From contig MWCY01000019.1 in assembly GCA_002070275.1 (NCBI GenBank), positions 1 through 53,535 on the forward strand: a stretch of DNA of 53,535 bases, written 5' to 3'. This DNA comes from Candidatus Hydrogenedentes bacterium ADurb.Bin170. GTDB lineage: Bacteria > Hydrogenedentota > Hydrogenedentia > Hydrogenedentales > CAITNO01. Of the stretch, positions 34,546-43,395 are shown piece by piece. How positions within the stretch are numbered: the first letter of the stretch is position 1; each line of letters opens with the position of its first letter. Under the pieces are notes generated by a model. It saw nothing but the letters and a program-made list of their open reading frames with translations, had not been told where the DNA came from and did no database searches. The position numbers and the translations under genes were made by a program.

Positions 34546-34644
34546 CGGAAGGCGGCATGAAAGGTGCGCCGGAAAAAGGAGACAGGAAAGAATAATGGAA
34601 CCCTTATTTTTGAACCTGAAAAGTGTACAAAATAAAAGTAGTGT

Positions 34645-34673
34645 TTGTCTGCTGCTCTGTGAAACAATAATAA
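34645..34673 (+). promoter_or_regulatory. Predicted promoter of the HEAT/FG-GAP gene
   Basis: -35 TTGTCT (34645-34650), 17-base spacer, -10 TAATAA (34668-34673). The start site would be near 34680. This supports the gene start at 34729 over the earlier in-frame 34678. Confidence 0.5.
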
Positions 34674-34728
34674 AACATTGTATCATCGTGTTGCCACATC
34701 ACAATCGGTTTATATGGAAAGTTTCAAA

Positions 34729-37700
34729 ATGATCTTTTATTTACGCATGCACTGTTTTTTGGCGCTAACTCTCAGCGTGGTGTTTTTTCCCTGTGAAGGA
34801 AACAGCGAAGCTTGTACCCTTTCTTTTGGTGAACTGGGTGAGGGTAATCCCCGGGCCTTTTTTCAGCAAGTGATGCCCGGCACAGCTACTCTGGGGGGCG
34901 TGGGCTTTCAGCTGACGGAGCAAATGCTCCGTGTCAGGGCAGGCTCAGAGAAAACGCTACACTTCCCCGCCACGACAGCAGAAAGTATTCATTTCCTTCA
35001 CTTCACAGAAAATGCCGGAGACCGGGTCGGCAGTTACACGCTCCTTTATGAAGACGGAAACCGTGAGGAAATCCCCCTTCAAAACGGCATCTCCATTCAG
35101 GACTGGTGGCTGACGGGCCCGCTGCCTTTTGCAGCAGAAGCCTTCACGGATACCCTCGGCGGAATACATACGGGAAAGTCAGTTTCTTTCTGGCGTTTTT
35201 CTGTGCGAAACCCCCGCCCTGATGTGCCCCTCTGCGGCATTACCGCAACTGTAATCGATCCTACGGTAACACTCAATATCCTGGCCGTCACACTTGATCA
35301 TGACAGAAGCGAGAGAATAGCAGGCATACCCGTCTGGGTACCGGGAATGGATGAGGAGTCTTTCATCCTCGCACTTCTGGAGCAGCCGGAAAAGACCGGA
35401 GAAGAAGCGAAATTCTGCGCCCGTCTGGCACAGACAGGAAGCCGCAAATGCATTCCGCTGCTGGCTTCGTATCTGCTGGATGAAGAAACATCGCAGGGAG
35501 CACGCATTGCGCTGGAGGCACTCCCTTATGAAGAAGCCCGGAATGCGCTGCGCTCGGGGCTGGCAAAATCAAAGGGTGCTGTAAAAGCCGGTATACTCGA
35601 AAGCCTGGGAAAATCAGGACAAAAAACGGATCTGCCGTTGCTCCTGTCCGCACTGGACGACAAAGATCCCTCTGTTGTCCGTGCCGCTGTGCTTGCACTG
35701 GGAAAATTCGGCGGACCGCCCGCTCTTCGCAGCCTGTGGCATACGGCTGACAAAGCATCGGAACAGTGTCTTCCTCTCGTGCAGGAAGCACTGCTGGCGT
35801 GCACGGATACCCTGCCTGCATCCGGAAGAAAAGAGGCGTTCCGTTCTTACAGACAGTATCTGTCCCGTTGGAGCGATAGTCCCGGTGCAGCCGCCGCCTG
35901 GAAAGGCATGCTTCTGACGGGAGGGCGCAACAGTGCCGATCTGCTTTTTCAGGCATTGATGTCGGACAGCGACGCTTCCTGGCAGGGGGCGCTTTCCGCT
36001 CTGCCGCACATGAACAGCAAAAAAGCGGTTCGCCGTGCCGGAAAAGCGCTGGATCAGCTGCAGGACAGCAGGCGCTGCGCGCTTATTGCGGTACTGGGCC
36101 AGGGAAAAAACATGTCCGCTTTGCCCTTCGTCCTTCCCTGGATAGAAGCGGAGGATCAGCAAACAGCACTGGATGCACTGGATGCACTGATACAACTGGA
36201 CAGCAGCGATGCTGTCCCCGCACTTATTCAACGGGCAGTGCGCAAAGACGGAGCCATTGCCGAGGCAGCCCTTCAGGCGCTTGCATCCCTGCGGGCTTCC
36301 GGTACAGCAGCCGCACTCGTCCGCTATCTGGATCACGCCGATCCGGCAGTAACGGAGACAGTGGCAAAGGTGCTGGAACTGCGCCGGGAAGACAGTGTCG
36401 CACCGGAACTTCGGCGTTTGGTGCATCATCGTACCGCTAAAGTGCGCATTGCCGCAGCAGGTGCGCTGGCGGCAGTCGGTAATGCCTCAGACGCTGCGCT
36501 CCTTGCCGATGTCTGGCATCAGTCGGACTCTCCGGAAGACGCTGCCGCCTGTTTCAGTACCTTGCAGAAGCTCGTCGCCCGCCTGGGCAGCGATGAAACA
36601 TATATCCAGACTCTGGCAGCATGTCACGCGCGGAGCAATACGCCGCAGCGCTGTGCCCTGTTCTCTCTTTTCGGCACAGTGGGTGCTCCGCAGCTGCTCG
36701 CTCTTCTGGGCGATGCGGCAGCAACAGGCACTCCGGAAGAAAAAGAAGCGGCGCTGAAAGCGTTGTCCCGTACCCGGAACCCGGACGCCCTTCCGCTTTT
36801 ACAGGCATTGCTGAAATCAGGCATATCCGATACGATGCGTCTGCCTCTGATCAGAAATATGGCTGCCCTGTCGCAGGCGGATGAAATGAACGATGCAGCC
36901 CGCACGGCATTGCTTCGGGAATGCCTGGACGGGGCAAAAAATCTGCAGGAAAAACGGATACTTCTTTCCGCACTCAACCGGTGCAGTTCTCCGGATGCGC
37001 TCGTGCTTGCTGAAGCGTGGTTTCACAGAGAAGGCACCGAAGCGGAAGGTGCCGTTGCCTGGGGCACCATTGCCCTGGCGCTTCTGGACACCAATCGGAC
37101 AGAGATTTCACAGGCTTTCCCTGCCCTTTTTGCAGAGGCACAGGCAGCCGGGCTGTCAGCCAATGCGCTGGAGCCGCTTTATCGTGTCCGCAAAATACTG
37201 AATGCCGAAGCAGTCCCGGGCAAGAGCCTCCGTTTTAAAGAAATATGCATTGATACTGCATTCCGCTCGGAAGGCATTGCAATTGCCGATATCAACCGGG
37301 ACGGTCTGCCGGATGTTGTCGTCGGCGATTACTGGTATGCGGCACCCGGCTGGACAGCCCATGAAATCCGCCCGCCCGGAACCTATGACGCCCTGACTGA
37401 ATACAGCCGTGCCTTTGCCGTCTTTGCCGAAGATGTGAACAGAGACGGTTGGGCAGATGTGATTGTGGTGGGCTTTCCCGGCGCACCGGTCTACTGGTAC
37501 CGCAACCCCGGAAAAACAGAGGGACACTGGCAGGAATATCTGATAGCTGTTGAAGCCTGCGGTGAAACGGTGCTTTATGAAGACATTACCGGAGACGGAA
37601 AGCGCGAGCTCATCTTTGCCATGAACAAGCGCATTACCTGGCTCACTCCCGGACAGGATGTGACTGCTCCCTGGATCGCCTACCCCTTCACACATCAGCT

Positions 37701-38319
37701 GGAACAGTTCGCTCTTTTCGGACACGGACTCGGTATAGGCGATGTTAACGGAGACGGACGCACTGATGTGCTCAGCACCGTGTGCTGGTGGGAAGGACCA
37801 ACTGAGACAACCCGACCGGACTGGACGCCCTACCCTGCCGATCTGGGACCTGATTGCGCGCACATGCTCGTCTATGATGCCAACAACGACGGGCTTATGG
37901 ATATCATCACAAGTTCCGCCCACGACTACGGCATCTGGTGGTTTGAACAGCAGCCGTCCGGGCAGGCACTTCCCTCTTTCATAAGACACGAGATCGACCG
38001 TTCTATATCGGCAACCCATGCACTGATACAGGCTGACCTCAATAATGACGGTCTGGCGGATCTGATCACAGGCAAGCGTTTTTATGCGCACGGGAAAGAA
38101 GACTCCGGTGCTCTGGAGCCCGCTTTGCTCTGCTGGTATGAGCTTCAGCGGGATATGCAGGGCAATCCTTCCTGGACACGCCACGTGATCCACGAAGATT
38201 CAGGCGTAGGCACCCAGTTTGAAGTCTGTGATGTGGACGGAGACGGATTGGACGATATTGCCGTATCAAGCAAAAAAGGCGTGCGGATCTTTCTGCAGCG
38301 AAGGGACTCATCCTCATGA
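34729..38319 (+). CDS. Large exported protein: N-terminal beta domain, HEAT repeats, FG-GAP/VCBS propeller
   Basis: The product is 1196 residues. A signal peptide (MIFYLRMHCFLALTLSVVFFPCEG) precedes a galactose-binding-like beta domain (about 25-210). About 600 residues of HEAT repeats follow (LLLSALDDKDPSVVRAAVLALGKFGGPPAL; LVHHRTAKVRIAAAGALAAVG). The last third is an FG-GAP propeller with Ca-binding-type loops DINRDGLPDVVVGDYW, DVNGDGRTDVLSTVCWW, DANNDGLMDIITSSA and DVDGDGLDDIAVSS. ATG 34729 has GGAAAG upstream. Its stop overlaps the next gene's start by ATGA, so it is translationally coupled to a Tat-exported oxidoreductase. It may bind a sugar or organise a surface complex; no function is assigned. 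Confidence 0.78.
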   Translation: MIFYLRMHCFLALTLSVVFFPCEGNSEACTLSFGELGEGNPRAFFQQVMPGTATLGGVGFQLTEQMLRVRAGSEKTLHFPATTAESIHFLHFTENAGDRVGSYTLLYEDGNREEIPLQNGISIQDWWLTGPLPFAAEAFTDTLGGIHTGKSVSFWRFSVRNPRPDVPLCGITATVIDPTVTLNILAVTLDHDRSERIAGIPVWVPGMDEESFILALLEQPEKTGEEAKFCARLAQTGSRKCIPLLASYLLDEETSQGARIALEALPYEEARNALRSGLAKSKGAVKAGILESLGKSGQKTDLPLLLSALDDKDPSVVRAAVLALGKFGGPPALRSLWHTADKASEQCLPLVQEALLACTDTLPASGRKEAFRSYRQYLSRWSDSPGAAAAWKGMLLTGGRNSADLLFQALMSDSDASWQGALSALPHMNSKKAVRRAGKALDQLQDSRRCALIAVLGQGKNMSALPFVLPWIEAEDQQTALDALDALIQLDSSDAVPALIQRAVRKDGAIAEAALQALASLRASGTAAALVRYLDHADPAVTETVAKVLELRREDSVAPELRRLVHHRTAKVRIAAAGALAAVGNASDAALLADVWHQSDSPEDAAACFSTLQKLVARLGSDETYIQTLAACHARSNTPQRCALFSLFGTVGAPQLLALLGDAAATGTPEEKEAALKALSRTRNPDALPLLQALLKSGISDTMRLPLIRNMAALSQADEMNDAARTALLRECLDGAKNLQEKRILLSALNRCSSPDALVLAEAWFHREGTEAEGAVAWGTIALALLDTNRTEISQAFPALFAEAQAAGLSANALEPLYRVRKILNAEAVPGKSLRFKEICIDTAFRSEGIAIADINRDGLPDVVVGDYWYAAPGWTAHEIRPPGTYDALTEYSRAFAVFAEDVNRDGWADVIVVGFPGAPVYWYRNPGKTEGHWQEYLIAVEACGETVLYEDITGDGKRELIFAMNKRITWLTPGQDVTAPWIAYPFTHQLEQFALFGHGLGIGDVNGDGRTDVLSTVCWWEGPTETTRPDWTPYPADLGPDCAHMLVYDANNDGLMDIITSSAHDYGIWWFEQQPSGQALPSFIRHEIDRSISATHALIQADLNNDGLADLITGKRFYAHGKEDSGALEPALLCWYELQRDMQGNPSWTRHVIHEDSGVGTQFEVCDVDGDGLDDIAVSSKKGVRIFLQRRDSSS

Positions 38320-39629
38320 AAAAACAACACTTATCACGACGTAATTTTCTGGGCACCGCCTGTGCCGCCCTTTCCGCACCGCTCATCGTCCCCGCCCGGG
38401 CACTGGGCAGAGAAGGCGCTGTGGCACCGTCAGAACGCATCGCCATGGGATTCATCGGACTGGGCGGTCAGGGATCCGGCCATCTCTTCGGCGGATCCTG
38501 GACCTATGTGGCGGGCGGTTATCTGGGCAGGCGCGAAGTACAGGTGCAGGCTGTCTGCGATGTGTGGAAGCAGCGCCGCGAAGATGCTGCTGACCGCGTC
38601 AACCGCCATTATGCACACACTACAGGACAGACCTCTTACGATGGGTGCCGTGCCTATATGGATTTTCGGGAACTGCTTGCACGGGAAGATATTGACGCTG
38701 TGCTGATGGCACTCCCCTTTCATTGGCATGCCCCCATGGCAATTCTTGCCGCCCGGGCAGGCAAAGACGTGTACAGTGAGAAGCCGGTTGCTCTTACCAT
38801 TGAAGAGGGGCGACTTCTCTCCAATACGATGCGGCGTTACGCCCGTGTCTATCAGGCAGGCACTCAGCAGCGCTCCGAAGCGGAATACGGCGGCAAGTTT
38901 CAGCGTGCCTGGGAGCTCATCCGGAACGGCTATATCGGTGAGCTCCGTGAAATCTACAGCTTCAGCCCGGGCGGCGGTTTCAGCGCCAACATGCAGAACA
39001 CACGCCTGAAAGAGCAGCCCCTTCCGGAAGGTTTTGACTGGAACCTCTATCTCGGCACTGCACCCTGGCAGCCTTTTACCGGAGGGAATGTCCATTGCGG
39101 CATCTTCGCCTACGGTGATCCCAACTGGGGGCCCCACCACTTCGATGTGGTGCAGTGGGTTCTTGAACATCAATTCAACGGACCGGAAGCGATCGATTAT
39201 GAAGAAGACCATGCTGTTCTGCTGTATCCCGGCGGACTCAAAGTGCATTGCTGTGCCCACCCTGAAATTGAGGTCGGCGCAACAGGGGGCGCCTGTTTTA
39301 TCGGCACCGAAGGCACACTCGCCGTCGACCGGGAAGGGATCATGGCATCACCCCGAAATATTATGGATATCTCCATTCGCCCTCAGGAAATACACCCCTA
39401 CAAAAGCCCGATCCATGCCGGCAATTTTCTTGACTGCATCCGGACGCGGAAACGCACCATATGTGATGCGGAAACAGCGCACCGCTCCATGAGCCTGGTG
39501 CTGCTGGCGGGCATTGCCACACAGATAAAAGGATATGCCCGCTGGGATGCCCGTCAGGAATGTTTCCCGGAGCATGAAGATGCCAACCGTTTTCTGGCGT
39601 ATGCACGCAGACCGGAATGGAATATCTGA
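38316..39629 (+). CDS. Tat-exported Gfo/Idh/MocA family oxidoreductase
   Basis: The product is 437 residues. The N-terminus has a twin-arginine signal (SRRNFLGTACAALSAPLIVPARA), so it is exported folded with its cofactor. The Rossmann segment is IAMGFIGLGGQGSGH, the family's EKP motif is KDVYSEKPVALT, and WGPHHFDVVQWVL is the usual catalytic-site region. Its 4-bp ATGA overlap with the HEAT/FG-GAP gene implies matching amounts and a shared extracytoplasmic role. Substrate is probably a sugar or inositol-type alcohol, which cannot be narrowed from sequence alone. Confidence 0.88.
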   Translation: MKKQHLSRRNFLGTACAALSAPLIVPARALGREGAVAPSERIAMGFIGLGGQGSGHLFGGSWTYVAGGYLGRREVQVQAVCDVWKQRREDAADRVNRHYAHTTGQTSYDGCRAYMDFRELLAREDIDAVLMALPFHWHAPMAILAARAGKDVYSEKPVALTIEEGRLLSNTMRRYARVYQAGTQQRSEAEYGGKFQRAWELIRNGYIGELREIYSFSPGGGFSANMQNTRLKEQPLPEGFDWNLYLGTAPWQPFTGGNVHCGIFAYGDPNWGPHHFDVVQWVLEHQFNGPEAIDYEEDHAVLLYPGGLKVHCCAHPEIEVGATGGACFIGTEGTLAVDREGIMASPRNIMDISIRPQEIHPYKSPIHAGNFLDCIRTRKRTICDAETAHRSMSLVLLAGIATQIKGYARWDARQECFPEHEDANRFLAYARRPEWNI

Positions 39630-39655
39630 TTCCTTTCGCCTTTTCCCGACAGGGC

Positions 39656-39684
39656 TTGCCTTCCTGGTGCAGGGCTGGTAGAAT
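39656..39684 (+). promoter_or_regulatory. Predicted sigma70 promoter of the second oxidoreductase
   Basis: -35 TTGCCT (39656-39661), 17-base spacer, -10 TAGAAT (39679-39684). It lies between the two oxidoreductase genes, so the second has its own start. Confidence 0.55.
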
Positions 39685-39742
39685 CAGCTTGAAGCAAAAA
39701 TAGCACATACGTTCCGCCCGGACAGACAAGGAGATAAAAGCC

Positions 39743-40888
39743 ATGCTGCACAAACCACTGGGAATTATCATGAACGGTGTCACAGGAAGAATGGGCACCA
39801 ACCAGCATCTGATACGTTCTCTTATGGAAATCAGAAAAGAAGGCGGACTGCGGGCAGGAGAGTACTGCATCATGCCCGAACCTTTTCTTGTCGGGCGCAA
39901 TGAGGACAAACTGAAAGCATTGTCGGAAGCCTGCGGCGGGCTCCCCTGGTCGACCGATCTCGATGCCGCCCTCTCCGACAACAAGTACAGTGTTTATTTT
40001 GATGCGCTCAGTACTGTGCTGCGTGTGGAGGCAACCCGCAAAGCCATCCGTGCCGGAAAGCATGTCTATTGTGAAAAGCCCATTGCCACAAACAGCGATG
40101 AGGCGTTGGCGCTGTATCATGCAGCGGAAGAAGCAGGCGTAAAGCATGGTGTGGTGCAGGATAAGTTATGGCTGCCCGGTCTCCTGAAACTGAAGCGGCT
40201 TATTGATACCGGCTTCTTCGGGCGGATCCTGTCGGTCCGGGGCGAATTCGGCTACTGGGTTTTTGAGGGCGACGCCGTACCCATGCAGCGGCCTTCGTGG
40301 AACTACAGAAAAGCGGAAGGAGGCGGCATTATTCTGGATATGCTCTGCCATTGGCGCTACGTCATCGATAATCTCTTCGGCAACATCAACTCTGTCAGCT
40401 GTCTGGGCGAGATCCATGTGCGTCGCCGCTGGGACGAGTCCGGACAGATTTTCGAGGTGGACACAGACGACGCTGCCTATGCTACTTTTGTGACAGAACC
40501 GGGCATTGTCTGTCAGTTCAATTCCTCCTGGGCGACCCGTGTCCGACGTGATGATCTGCTGACGCTCCATGTGGACGGAGAAAAAGGCTCTGCCGTTGCC
40601 GGGCTGACCCAGTGTCATATCCAGCCTGCCGCCGCAACGCCCCGCTATGTATGGAACCCGGATCTGGGCAGGACTCTGGAATACGCCAGCCATTGGACAT
40701 GCATGCCCGACACGGAAAATTACAAAAATGCTTTCCGTGCGCAGTGGGAACTTTTCCTGAAACATGTGGTATCGGACACACCCTTCCGCTGGAATCTGCT
40801 GGAAGGGGCAAAGGGTGTTCAGCTTGCCGAACTTGGCATGGAGAGCTGGCAGCGGCGCACCTGGTTGGACGTGCCCGATCTTGTCTGA
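39743..40888 (+). CDS. Cytoplasmic Gfo/Idh/MocA family oxidoreductase
   Basis: The product is 381 residues without a signal peptide. The Rossmann start is LGIIMNGVTGRMG, and the NAD(P)/catalytic motif is HVYCEKPIATN. The middle CHWRYVIDNLF and NSSWATRV segments match this family's substrate side. The ATG has AAGGAG upstream. It is separated from the exported homologue by 113 bp with a promoter. The two proteins differ in length and start, so this is not a recent duplication. Confidence 0.87.
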   Translation: MLHKPLGIIMNGVTGRMGTNQHLIRSLMEIRKEGGLRAGEYCIMPEPFLVGRNEDKLKALSEACGGLPWSTDLDAALSDNKYSVYFDALSTVLRVEATRKAIRAGKHVYCEKPIATNSDEALALYHAAEEAGVKHGVVQDKLWLPGLLKLKRLIDTGFFGRILSVRGEFGYWVFEGDAVPMQRPSWNYRKAEGGGIILDMLCHWRYVIDNLFGNINSVSCLGEIHVRRRWDESGQIFEVDTDDAAYATFVTEPGIVCQFNSSWATRVRRDDLLTLHVDGEKGSAVAGLTQCHIQPAAATPRYVWNPDLGRTLEYASHWTCMPDTENYKNAFRAQWELFLKHVVSDTPFRWNLLEGAKGVQLAELGMESWQRRTWLDVPDLV

Positions 40889-40926
40889 CTGCTGCGGCAG
40901 AAGAGCCCGCCGGTCCGGCACGGCAC

Positions 40927-41337
40927 TCAGAACTGATGGTGGTACCGCTCAAATTCTTCGGGCTGCTCTTCCGGCTCTTCCCAGTAACTCTCTGTTGCGG
41001 GAAGCCATTTCCGGTTAAGAGGATCCTTGCCCGCAACACGCATGATCAGGCCCATGGGCACAATGATCAGGTAATAGACCAGGGTCAGCATGACATGGGT
41101 CACGATCCAGTTCAGCACGAGTGCGAATTTGATCCAGACCACAAAAACAGGGCGGAGCGCCCCCGGAAACAGCGCAGCGGGAACAGCAAACAGCACCGCT
41201 ACAGCAAGAAAAGCCCAGGGTATGGCTGTAAATCCGTGCAGGGCAAAACGTATTCCGCCCAGAATCACAATCGCCGCCGCCATAACAAAACCGAATTTTC
41301 GCTGCTCTTTGCGGTCGGAAGTATCTATATCAAGCAT
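40927..41337 (-). CDS. SxtJ-family membrane protein
   Basis: The product is 136 residues. Two to three membrane segments (about 16-36, 39-58, 72-100) end in GKDPLNRKWLPATESYWEEPEE, which is typical of the SxtJ family. SxtJ proteins usually travel with a carbamoyltransferase, and here the carbamoyltransferase gene ends 17 bp upstream. ATG 41337 has GGAGAT upstream. The third usual partner, a short DUF5989 protein, is absent; only 38 bp separate this gene from the convergent oxidoreductase gene. Function unknown. Confidence 0.8.
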   Translation of the reverse strand: MLDIDTSDRKEQRKFGFVMAAAIVILGGIRFALHGFTAIPWAFLAVAVLFAVPAALFPGALRPVFVVWIKFALVLNWIVTHVMLTLVYYLIIVPMGLIMRVAGKDPLNRKWLPATESYWEEPEEQPEEFERYHHQF

Positions 41338-41354
41338 GGTACATCTCCTGCTGA

Positions 41355-43169
41355 TCAGTCCAGTTCAAACTCTTCGCGCCAGTCACCTTCTTCCTCCCAC
41401 GCCTCCTGCTCCTCTTTGTTCAGCAGAAAAGAACCCAGGCAGAGATAATCCATACGGGTGCGCATAAAACAGGTATACGATTCTTCGGGCGTGCAGACGA
41501 TGGGTTCGCCCCGGACATTAAAGGAAGTGTTGATCACCACCGGGCAGCCGGTTCTCTCATAGAAAGCCCGAATCATGTCGTAATACAGCGGATGATCCTC
41601 CCGACGGACTGTCTGCACCCGTGCCGAGTTGTCCACATGGGTAATGGCGGGCAGCTCTGAGCGGATGACACGGAGCTTATCGAAACCGGCGACCTGCTGT
41701 TCTTCCTCGCTCAGATGGCGGAGCCGGCTTTCCAGTACATCCGCCACCAGCAGCATGTAGGGACTTTCATGCCCGCGCAGATCAAAATAGTCATCGGCAT
41801 GATCGGCAAGGGCCGTCGGTGCAAAAGGACGGAAGGACTCGCGGAATTTAATTTTGAGGTTCAATACGGACTGCATTTCCCGGGATCTGGGATCGCCCAG
41901 AATGCTGCGCCCGCCCAGCGCCCGGGGGCCGAATTCCATGCGGCCCTGATGCCAGCCCACCACTTTTTCCGAGGCCAGAAGCTCCGCGACTTTTGCCGGA
42001 ACTTCTTCGGGTGCGAGCCGGGTATAAGGCACTTTACGCGCGTCGAGGAATTGCTGGATTGCATCATCGGAAAAGGAAGGCCCCAGATAGGTTGCTTTTT
42101 GTCTGCGTGCATCGGGAACACGCTCTTTTCTGAGCAGTTGATGCCAGGCAAAAAGAGCGGCACCCAGGGCATTGCCGCCGTCTCCGGCACAGGGTTGAAT
42201 CCAGAGCGACGCAAAAGGACTCTCCCTGAGGATCCGCCCGTTGGCAACACAATTCAGGGCAACCCCGCCGGCAAGCACCAGATTTTTCTTGCCTGTCTCC
42301 TGATGGACATGCGCTGCCATCTTTAAAAGGATTTCTTCCGTTACCGCCTGCACACTGCGTGCAAGATCCATTTCTCGCTGCGAGATCCTGCTTTCCGGTG
42401 TGCGCTCCGGTCCGCCGAAAAGTTCCGCAAATTCCCGGTTGGTCATACGCAGCCCGGCACAGTAATCAAAATAGCGCATGTCCATTCTGAACGAACCGTC
42501 GTCCCGGATTTCAATCAGTTTTTCCTTGATGATATCCACATAACGCGGCTCGCCGTAAGGCGCAAGCCCCATCAATTTGTATTCGCCACTGTTGACTTTA
42601 AACCCGCAGAAATAGGTAAAAGCAGAATAAAGCAGCCCGAGGGAATGGGGGAAATTAATCTGCTTTAAAATACGGATATCCGCGCCCTCGCCAATACCGT
42701 AAGTGGTGGTTGCCCATTCACCCACGCCGTCAACCGTGATAATAGCACTGTCTTCAAAGGGACTCGGATAAAAAGCCGCGGCGGCATGGGACAGGTGATG
42801 GGTGGAATACAGAATTTTCCCGTCATAGCCCAGCTCCTTGCGGATAATGGACGGTACAAAAAGTTTTTCTTTCAGCCACGACGGCATCTGGCTCAGAAAC
42901 GAGAGATACCCTTTAGGCGCCAGAGCAAGATAACTCATGAGCAGCCGTTCAAATTTCACGAGCGGCTTGTCATAAAAAGCGACATAATCGATCTGACTGA
43001 TATCGAGTCCGCCCTCTTCCAGACAATAGGCAGCGGCGTGCTTCGGAAAACAGGGATCATGTTTTTTCCGGGAAAAACGCTCTTCCTGGGCGGCGGCAAC
43101 AATCTCGCCGTCGCAGAGCAGTGCGGCGGCGCTGTCGTGGTAAAAAGCCGAGATGCCGAGTATATTCAT
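41355..43169 (-). CDS. Carbamoyltransferase (NodU/TobZ/SxtI type)
   Basis: Transfers a carbamoyl group, usually to a sugar or antibiotic hydroxyl. The product is 604 residues. The N-terminal MNILGISAFYHDSAAALL with HHLSHAAAAFYPSPF and the SGEYKLMGLAPYG motif give the Kae1-like domain, and the C-terminus contains MEFGPRALGGRSILGDPR and the ending FNVRGEPIVCTPEE that mark the YrdC-independent type. ATG 43169 has AAAGGAA upstream; the longer frame lacks one. It is the first gene of the pair with SxtJ. The membrane partner and the neighbouring GT39 gene suggest surface-glycan carbamoylation, which is inference. Confidence 0.9.
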   Translation of the reverse strand: MNILGISAFYHDSAAALLCDGEIVAAAQEERFSRKKHDPCFPKHAAAYCLEEGGLDISQIDYVAFYDKPLVKFERLLMSYLALAPKGYLSFLSQMPSWLKEKLFVPSIIRKELGYDGKILYSTHHLSHAAAAFYPSPFEDSAIITVDGVGEWATTTYGIGEGADIRILKQINFPHSLGLLYSAFTYFCGFKVNSGEYKLMGLAPYGEPRYVDIIKEKLIEIRDDGSFRMDMRYFDYCAGLRMTNREFAELFGGPERTPESRISQREMDLARSVQAVTEEILLKMAAHVHQETGKKNLVLAGGVALNCVANGRILRESPFASLWIQPCAGDGGNALGAALFAWHQLLRKERVPDARRQKATYLGPSFSDDAIQQFLDARKVPYTRLAPEEVPAKVAELLASEKVVGWHQGRMEFGPRALGGRSILGDPRSREMQSVLNLKIKFRESFRPFAPTALADHADDYFDLRGHESPYMLLVADVLESRLRHLSEEEQQVAGFDKLRVIRSELPAITHVDNSARVQTVRREDHPLYYDMIRAFYERTGCPVVINTSFNVRGEPIVCTPEESYTCFMRTRMDYLCLGSFLLNKEEQEAWEEEGDWREEFELD

Positions 43170-43282
43170 AATATTCCTTTTTTTTCCGCACAACCCTATC
43201 CGTTCTCTATGCCCGGACCGGACTGCCGGATAAAACATATGCTGACCATTTTACCTGCTCTTCTCCGGAGAAATAAAGCCGG

Positions 43283-43312
43283 TTGCCTGATAAGGGCGGA
43301 GCACATTATGAT
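43283..43312 (+). promoter_or_regulatory. Predicted promoter of the Agl23-like gene
   Basis: -35 TTGCCT (43283-43288), 18-base spacer, -10 TATGAT (43307-43312). Start site near 43319. Confidence 0.5.
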
Positions 43313-43395
43313 ATAACACAGAAAAGACTCCGATTGATCCGGGCGTGGGTCACTGTTTCCGGACATTTAACTCAGATCACAGAAAGAGAAGCAGC

